Source of the DNA: Basidiobolus meristosporus CBS 931.73
Taxonomy: Eukaryota > Basidiobolomycota > Basidiobolomycetes > Basidiobolales > Basidiobolaceae
Direction of reading: 5' to 3'
Assembly (NCBI GenBank): GCA_002104905.1
Contig: MCFE01000363.1
Coordinates: forward strand, 23,270-87,269
Length of the DNA: 64,000 bases
Position numbers and translations under genes: made by a program. Positions 58,350 to 64,000 of the stretch are shown in pieces; positions within the stretch are counted from its first letter, which is position 1; each line of letters begins with the position of its first letter. A model generated the notes under the pieces. The model did not search any database. It saw nothing but the letters and a program-made list of their open reading frames with translations, and was not told where the DNA came from.

Positions 58350-60600
58350 CACAGATGAAAGGATCGCACCGGTGGGTAAGCAAGTATTGATAAATCAACA
58401 GTGACAGCTAATGTCCTACTACTGCAAATAAATAAACGCTGCGGGTGCAAAAATATCCGTGGGCTGGGGGTGGGTCGATGTCCTTTTATAGCGGTGGTTG
58501 CCGTAGCATTTCATGCACAGCTCCTCTCATTCAAGCTTCTGGCCCAGTTCGCAACCAATGATCCCATTGTGTCCATTGGGCGGTTCATGCCGTACGCAGC
58601 TTGGGTGGGATGTTCATAATGGGATCTGAAACCCGCTTGGCTCAGAATGCGAGAATTTCCTGTTCACCAGAAGCACCATAAGGTTTAGCCAGAGATCGCG
58701 GTTGGATTTGATCGAGTCCTCCGAAGCAACTCAGGTTAGTTTCGGTACTAAGGCGGCGATACATCAATCAATTCGGGTTCCACAGACAATTTAGTAGCAA
58801 GCTCACCAGTTTCCACATGATAGACCACTCAGTATTGGTGGTACATAGGTGAAGATGAACGCCAACAGAATCCGTCTGGTAGCATTGGACGGACGGGTGA
58901 CGGTCAACAGTCAATTCCACCATGGACATCACCTTCCATACAAATCCCCTCCCGCCATTGCTACAATGCATCCGGCCCATTCCTTATACTGCCAGATGGA
59001 TATAATGCCCTGCCCATTGTCTGGCCTGTAACATCGGCCTGCTCCACCCAAATCATCACTGACTCATAAGACAAATGAATCATCAGCAATCGATAACGCG
59101 AACTTGGCGCTCATCAAGCAGATCGCACGACCGCATCTCCCGTGGAATCCGGTTCACCCGACTTTCCACAAGCCCATTGTTCATCTCGCGACGGCCGTGA
59201 TCCGGTTTCTATGGGAGAAGGTGGTGTCGATTGTTTGGCATCCGACCATTTGAGACAAATGAAATCTTCAGCCAATTCTTACCGAAACCCGTTGATCTCC
59301 TTAAACTTGCTCTTTGAAGGCTGCTCGCTACCAACATTGGATCCGTACGGCGGACATCACCCAGATCGTACTGATCACGATCGCCTGGAATCGTATGCAT
59401 GATTTCGCGTTGCCGGGGGGATGAAAGCTCCAAATCGTTTGGTGCCAAGTGAATTGATTGATGGGTATTTGCCAACATGAAAACCCCGCTGGTTCTTGTC
59501 GCTTGCGAGAGGCTTTGCGATGGTTGGATGTCCTAAGCTCATCAGTTCGTGACCTCCGGTATCGTTGTCAACCACCCTTCTGGGCGCCGTGCTAGCATGC
59601 AAAGGACACGGAAGAGCAAAGATGAAGGGTCCTGATTATGTAAGGGCTGCGACCTGTCCAACCAGTTAAGCGCCATTTTGTCATCAAGCAAATCCACTTT
59701 CAACCCGAGAGCCAATTATAGTGCGGTGAGGATGAATCCAATTGAGACGACATTTTGGAGGGATTATTACGGGGGTCAGATCCATTCTAAATGCACCGTC
59801 ATTATGGTTGCGTGGTAGATTAAAACTGCCCGTCTATTAATAGAACTGCTAACTAAACTTGTCACGATCAGCATTGACCAGACTGTCCAGTGGGCTCCAT
59901 CCCTGGATTCGGCAACCTCTCCAAGAGCAATTATCATATTACTCATTGTCCAGTAATACTCCCTGCGTCTCTTGGCCTTAGCCAATCATACCCCAAGAAA
60001 GCAGAATTCCGACTCACCCAAGGTCCTCATTGATTGGCCTTGGCTTGGGCTATTAATGGCCAGCATCAAGCTATGCTTAGATCGGCTTGCTGTATTTGAG
60101 ACGTCTGCATTGTAGGTTCTGGGCGATATGATGATTCACTTGCTACACATGATCATTGTAGTGCTGAAATGCTCACGTTCAATGATCCCCAGCTTTGGTT
60201 ATTGGATATAAGGCCAGCCATGCATACTTGAGGATCGTGGCATAATCATACACACTTTGAAAGAAGCCATTGCTCCTGAGTTGTATGTAATATTTTCCTT
60301 CAAATATATTTTAGGAGTTTGTGTTTATTTGATTACAAATATGGTACTTTATAACATGGCAATATTGCTCTGACCAGAGCAGCTTTGTTAGATGGGGCAT
60401 TCCTGGAGTGCATCCAGAGTATATACAATATATGCCACTCATGTGGTTGTTTCCTTGTAAGTTGATCACTTTGCCATTGAGCTACTAACAAATGAGAGCA
60501 TGCAAACAAGTGTTGTGTGGCAAAGCACCAGCCATACTGTCTGAAATACCTTCTGTGCTACCTACATGCATAGCTTATCATGGTGTCTGTAAAGGCCTGC
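58350..60600. other. Intergenic region with coding-like fragments
   Basis: About 2.2 kb. Besides the tentative gene at 58614-58929, a plus-strand stretch at about 59083-59250 reads ANLALIKQIARPHLPWNP and IRFLWEKVVSIVWHPT in one frame, followed in a shifted frame by FETNEIFSQFLPKPVDLLKL. This has the look of a decayed exon with a frame change, but I cannot name the family. Minus-strand 59209-59478 is open from an ATG and antisense to it. Nothing else is supported. Confidence 0.35.
58614..58929 (-). CDS. Tentative two-exon small gene, unknown product
   Basis: Exon 58807-58929 starts at ATG and ends at GTGAGC. An intron of 88 nt, with AAACTAACC as branch point, joins in phase 0 to 58614-58718, which ends at TGA; 75 residues in total (starting MSMVELTVDR, with LWLNLMVLLVNRK near the end). 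An upstream extension to an acceptor at 58961 is possible. Phase and branch point argue for a real gene, but no family is recognised. Confidence 0.25.
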
Positions 60601-60865
60601 ATTGTTAGGTGAGTATTTAGGTGGAATTACAAATATTTTGCAACTGAGTCGCTTGGATCATTACCTACAAATCTTAGAGAATACTGACCAAATTCCTTGC
60701 CAGGATTTATTTGGTATATTTTCACCAAAATTTTAGGTACCCAGAACGCAAAAATTCCCAAAGTTGTCTATGCAGCCTCAAGATTTGCACACATGTTCTT
60801 GGGACCTTCTAAACATATTCTACATGTTTGTAATGCCAGTACCCTGCAAGACATATGGAAGGGTC
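60600..60865 (+). mobile_element. Diverged LTR-like relic
   Basis: The segment contains TTGGATCATTACCTACAAAT, AGAGAATACTGACCAAATTC and CACATGTTCTTGGGACCTTC, which align in order with the central part of the 61536-61865 LTR. The two ends are not recognisable. It is an older relative of the copia LTRs. Confidence 0.6.
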
Positions 60866-61535
60866 CACATGACAATGGCTTTATGGGTTGGAAGACTCAA
60901 TCAAAGGCAATTGGGATGTTCTAGAAGAGTCCTATATGATATGCTCTCTATATGCCAAAGGATACCACTATGAAGCCCTCCTGCTATCCTCACAGAAGAA
61001 AAGCAGTGAGAGCTACAAAGCCTACACTGAGCTATTTCTCCAACAAATTTGATGTCTCCCAAAGTAGGAAGTTTCCAAGCAACAGCTCATGAGGTAATAC
61101 ATCATGGGCTTAGACAACAAAATAAGACAAAGGACATCCAAAGAACAACAGGGATGTGAAATGTTGCAAGAGTTGGCTGAACAAGTAACAGGGGTCTTCA
61201 TACTATGGTAGCTACCCTATAATGATACAGGTGATCAAAGAACAGGGATCCCCTGCAAGAAAGGAGAAATTGCCTCCCCTAAAGACTAAGAGTTAGAGGA
61301 ATTACAGCAAAAGGTCCAAGAACCCTTGATTAATGATGTCCAGGAAGTCCCCAAAGAAGATGCTAAGCTCTGGGAAGCTGTTGTAGATCTTAAGGCCCTG
61401 GTATATGCCCTGATCCAACAGATGGAACAATCACAACAATTTATGCCCAGCAGTAAGAATAGCTAAACCCTATGAAAAATAATTTGGTCCCATGGGTGGA
61501 TCTAATCCAGATCAGCTATCAGGATCCTATTAAGA
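60866..61535 (+). mobile_element. Retrotransposon-derived non-coding relic
   Basis: Lys/Gln/Glu-rich broken frames (for example around 61000-61100 and 61290-61460) suggest the remains of a gag-like gene, with many stops. It lies between the LTR relic and the fresh copia LTR. Identity is uncertain. Confidence 0.35.
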
Positions 61536-61865
61536 TGTTGTGAAAATTCTTAATCCACCTGTATACTCACCTAACTTAGTCACTTAGATCATTACCTTCA
61601 AATCCTAGAGAATACTGACCAAATTCCTTGTTGGGATTTACTTGGAATATTTACCAGAACATGAAAATTAAATAAGTTGTCCAAACAGTCCCAAACTTTG
61701 CACACATGTTCCTGGGACCTTCCTTAACCTATTCTACGTGTTTGTAATGCCAAGACCATGTAAAAGTATAAATACTAGTTTTACATTCAATAAATCATCA
61801 AGAGAAAACCACATAATCTACTTGTTCTCCCAATCACTTCCAATATCTCCAAGACTCTTACAACA
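61536..61865 (+). repeat. 5' LTR of the copia element
   Basis: 330 bp, TGTTGTGAAAATTC...CTCTTACAACA. It contains a GTATAAATAC promoter-like motif near 61770 and ATTCAATAAATCATC as a likely polyadenylation region. It closely resembles the solo LTR at 29525-29856. Confidence 0.9.
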
Positions 61866-61878
61866 GGTTATGAGCCCC
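61866..61878 (+). other. Primer-binding site, half-tRNA (initiator Met) type
   Basis: GGTTATGAGCCCC directly follows the LTR. It is complementary to the anticodon-arm sequence around the CAU anticodon of initiator tRNA-Met, as in Drosophila copia, rather than to a tRNA 3' end. The gag ATG (61870) lies inside it. Confidence 0.7.
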
Positions 61879-62697
61879 AAGCTGTCACTCTCTGCAGTGT
61901 CTACTACTGCTATTACTGGAATTTTTCCCTCTGCTGAAAAGTTGGATGGCTCTAACTACCAAGTATGGAAGGTGAAGATGAAGATGCTGCTACAAGAAAG
62001 AGGCCTTTGGGATATTGTCATGGGAGAAGAATGCCCTCCTAAAAACGTGGGAGAGGAAGCCTTGAAGTACCAGAAGAAAGAACAAAGTGCCTTTAACTAC
62101 ATTTGCCTTAATGTCAAGGACAAATTGCTAATTCAATGCTCAAGAGCAAAAACAGCAAAGAATGCCTGGAAGGCATTAGAAGACACCTACCAGTCATGTT
62201 CAGCTGCCAAGAAAATGTATCTGAGAAGAAAATTCTTTACTACAAAGATGCTGCCAGGAGAAGAAATGAAAAATGTAATTAACAGAATTACCCTGCTGGT
62301 AGATGAGATGGAATCTGTGGGCGTACCAACTACTGATGAGAATGTGATAGTTACCATCCTGAATAGCCTGACAGACGAGTTTCAGGGCCTTGTATCAGCC
62401 CTAGAGTCCAGAACTGAAGATTTGACCTTAAATTATGTATATGGAAGGCTCCTGGATGAAGAATTAAGAAAATCAAGCGCCAATAAGAAGGAAGAAGAAA
62501 ATGCTTTAATAAGCAATGATAACCAACAAAGGAGGTACCCAAGACCCTACAAAGGCAACAGCAACCTATTTTGCAACTACTGCAAAAGGAAAGGACACAC
62601 ATCAGACCAGTGTTTCAAAAGAGAGATTATCAGCAAAAGAAGCCTGAATATGGAAATGCTGCAACAACTGAAGATAGACTATTCATATCTGCACTAA
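61870..62697 (+). CDS. gag: Copia Gag polyprotein
   Basis: 275 residues from the ATG within the primer-binding site. Residues 20-45 (LDGSNYQVWKVKMKMLLQERG) and YLRRKFFTTKM form the UBN2/Gag domain of copia elements. A CCHC zinc knuckle, CNYCKRKGHTSDQC, is at about 235-248 and should bind nucleic acid. The frame is also open through the LTR, but that upstream part is non-coding by comparison with the element structure. The last roughly 25 residues appear out of frame relative to Pol: the frame continuing into the protease begins near 62625, so the native product is probably a single Gag-Pol. Confidence 0.9.
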   Translation: MSPKLSLSAVSTTAITGIFPSAEKLDGSNYQVWKVKMKMLLQERGLWDIVMGEECPPKNVGEEALKYQKKEQSAFNYICLNVKDKLLIQCSRAKTAKNAWKALEDTYQSCSAAKKMYLRRKFFTTKMLPGEEMKNVINRITLLVDEMESVGVPTTDENVIVTILNSLTDEFQGLVSALESRTEDLTLNYVYGRLLDEELRKSSANKKEEENALISNDNQQRRYPRPYKGNSNLFCNYCKRKGHTSDQCFKREIISKRSLNMEMLQQLKIDYSYLH

Positions 62698-64000
62698 ATA
62701 TGACCACAAACAAGGATTCTCAGACGTGGTATATTGACTCTGGAGCTTATCAACACTTTACACGCCAAAAAGAAGTTTTTACCCAATATCAAGAAATTCC
62801 AATTAAGAAGGTTTTCATGGGTGACAATAGAACACTTGATGCAGTGGGAGAAGGAACTATCCAAGTAAACCTTAGAAGCAGTGAAGGAAGCCATACACTG
62901 ACCTTTAAAGAAGTACTCTATGTACCAGAAATAGCCAAGAATCTACTCTCTGTAAGCAAGGCCACAGCAGAAGGACTCAGTTTCAGTTTTGACAATTCTG
63001 GATGCAGGATCACTGATCAAAATGGTTCTCACATTGCTTTGGGCATCAGAGATCAGAATCTATACAAGTTGACTTATATTCCATCATATCTGGAAGCCAA
63101 TATAAGTAACTTAAATGAAGAAACACCAATGCTTTGGCACAGGAGATTTGGACACATCAGTTTTGATTATTTGTGTAAAATGATCAAAGATCAGCTAATT
63201 TCTGGAGTGAAAATTGATCCCCCAGCTAATTTGGAGCACTATGAAGCCTGCATATATGGGAAACAAGCCAGACAACCGTTCAAGAGCTCTGGGTTAATCA
63301 AAACTAAGAAAAAATTAGATCTAATTCACTCAGATCTGTGTGGACCTATGCAAAATTTATTCTTATGTGGGATGAAGTATTTAATCACTTTTATTGATGA
63401 TTATACAAGATACACGTGGGTCTACTTCATGGAGAGAAAGGAAGAAGCTCTGTCTAAGCTCAGGGAGTTTAAAGCCATGGTGGAGAGAGAAACTGGTGAG
63501 AAAATCAAGAAAATACGCTCTGACAATGGTGGAGAATATACCTCAAAACTCTTCATCCACTTCTGCAAAATTCATGGGATAAAGCAAGAGACTACTGTAC
63601 CATACTCCCCACAGCAAAATGGAGTAGCAGAACAAGCTAACAGATCAATAATTGATATGGCAAGATCTATGATCCATGATCAAAAATTATCCTATGATTT
63701 TTGGGCGGAATCAGTTGCCACTGCTGTATATCTTAAAAATAGGAGTTATAGCAGAGTACTGCGTGATTCTACTCCATTTGAAGCATGGTATGGATACAGA
63801 CCAAGTGCAAAACATCTAAGAATATTTGGGTGTACAGCATATGCCAAAAAAATGGCCGGAAATCAGTCAAAATTTGAGCCAAAAAGTGTAAAATGCATAT
63901 TTTTGGGCTACTGCAATGAGAGTAAGGCATACAGACTCTACAATACCAAAGCAAAGAAGCTTATCAAGTCCAGGGATGTGTTGTCTGATGAAAATTCAAA
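62625..64000 (+). CDS. pol: Copia Pol: protease and integrase (runs off the edge)
   Basis: The frame is open from about 62625 to the end of the window. The aspartic protease motif WYIDSGA is at about 62736-62757. The integrase zinc-binding region reads LWHRRFGHISFDYL and then HYEACIYGKQ, where the usual first Cys of the CxxC pair is Tyr. The catalytic core has all three acids: HSDLCGPM (Asp), IRSDNGGEY (Asp) and SPQQNGVAEQANR (Glu). The downstream RLRIFGC-like region is HLRIFGCTAYAKK, typical of copia. RT and RNase H would follow outside the window. Pol is one frame away from Gag, with an apparent two-base excess at AGAGAG (62620-62625). Confidence 0.9.

Larger units (their letters stand above)
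61536..64000 (+). mobile_element. Ty1/copia LTR retrotransposon, 5' part (truncated by window edge)
   Basis: The order is 5' LTR (61536-61865), half-tRNA primer-binding site GGTTATGAGCCCC (61866-61878), gag, protease and integrase, with RT/RNase H and 3' LTR beyond the window. Protease-integrase preceding RT defines the copia superfamily. The LTR family and primer site are shared with the non-autonomous element at 30853-34166, making this type of element a candidate helper. Confidence 0.92.

Noticed and set aside
62611-62625. Programmed -1 frameshift between gag and pol
   Set aside because: No X-XXY-YYZ heptamer in the gag frame; a two-base excess in AGAGAG explains the break more simply.
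1-64000. CRISPR array, bacterial operon or rRNA genes
   Set aside because: No regularly spaced identical repeats, no Shine-Dalgarno-led gene runs and no rRNA-like conserved blocks; introns and LTR elements show nuclear eukaryotic DNA.

Overview
This is a eukaryotic nuclear window, most probably from an early-diverging (zygomycete-grade) fungus. Genes are split by short GT-AG introns (about 50-160 nt), several with a TACTAAC-like branch point. The gene set is fungal: a GPI-type chitin deacetylase, a Cla4-type PAK kinase with PH and CRIB domains, a Mig1/CreA-type zinc-finger protein, leucine biosynthesis and an RNA-dependent RNA polymerase. A Basidiobolus- or Entomophthorales-like genome would fit, but the exact lineage is inference. 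Genes are sparse, with long AT-rich gaps, decayed coding fragments and LTR retrotransposons.

Layout. 1-333: C-terminus of an RNA-silencing-type RNA-dependent RNA polymerase (+). 0.34-7.0 kb: gene-poor, with an old tandem duplication of about 1.65 kb. 7.0-10.9 kb: full-length ABCB-type transporter (-). 13.2-14.2 kb: five-exon TLC-domain membrane protein (-). 15.2-18.8 kb: single-exon P-type ATPase with a long N-terminal extension, a TATA box and a 5'UTR intron (-). 21.6-24.1 kb: 11-exon Cla4-like kinase (-). 26.7-27.8 kb: arrestin-like adaptor with two PPxY motifs (+). 28.1-28.5 kb: BTB-domain relic that appears split by a small inversion. 28.9-35.6 kb: nested Ty1/copia LTR cluster, including one complete 3.3-kb non-autonomous element with near-identical 349-bp LTRs and a 5-bp target duplication. 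35.6-40.5 kb: decayed, coding-like sequence. 40.6-41.4 kb: two-finger C2H2 protein (-). 41.4-47.8 kb: gene desert. 47.9-49.4 kb: chitin deacetylase (+). 50.8-52.7 kb: 2-isopropylmalate synthase of the LeuA type (+). 53.7-54.0 kb: small secreted protein (-). 55.5-56.4 kb: SWEET sugar transporter (+). 57.4-58.3 kb: small protein with two CRIB-like motifs (-). 60.6-64.0 kb: retrotransposon relics followed by a copia element (LTR, gag, protease, integrase) that runs off the right edge.

The genes do not form an operon or an obvious cluster. Two encode probable Cdc42/Rac effectors (Cla4-like kinase, dual-CRIB protein). Five are membrane proteins (ABC, P-type ATPase, TLC, SWEET, GPI-anchored deacetylase). 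Exon models were built by hand: each join keeps reading phase and restores a family motif where the family is known. The multi-exon genes TLC, PAK, SWEET and dual-CRIB are not evident from long ORFs alone.
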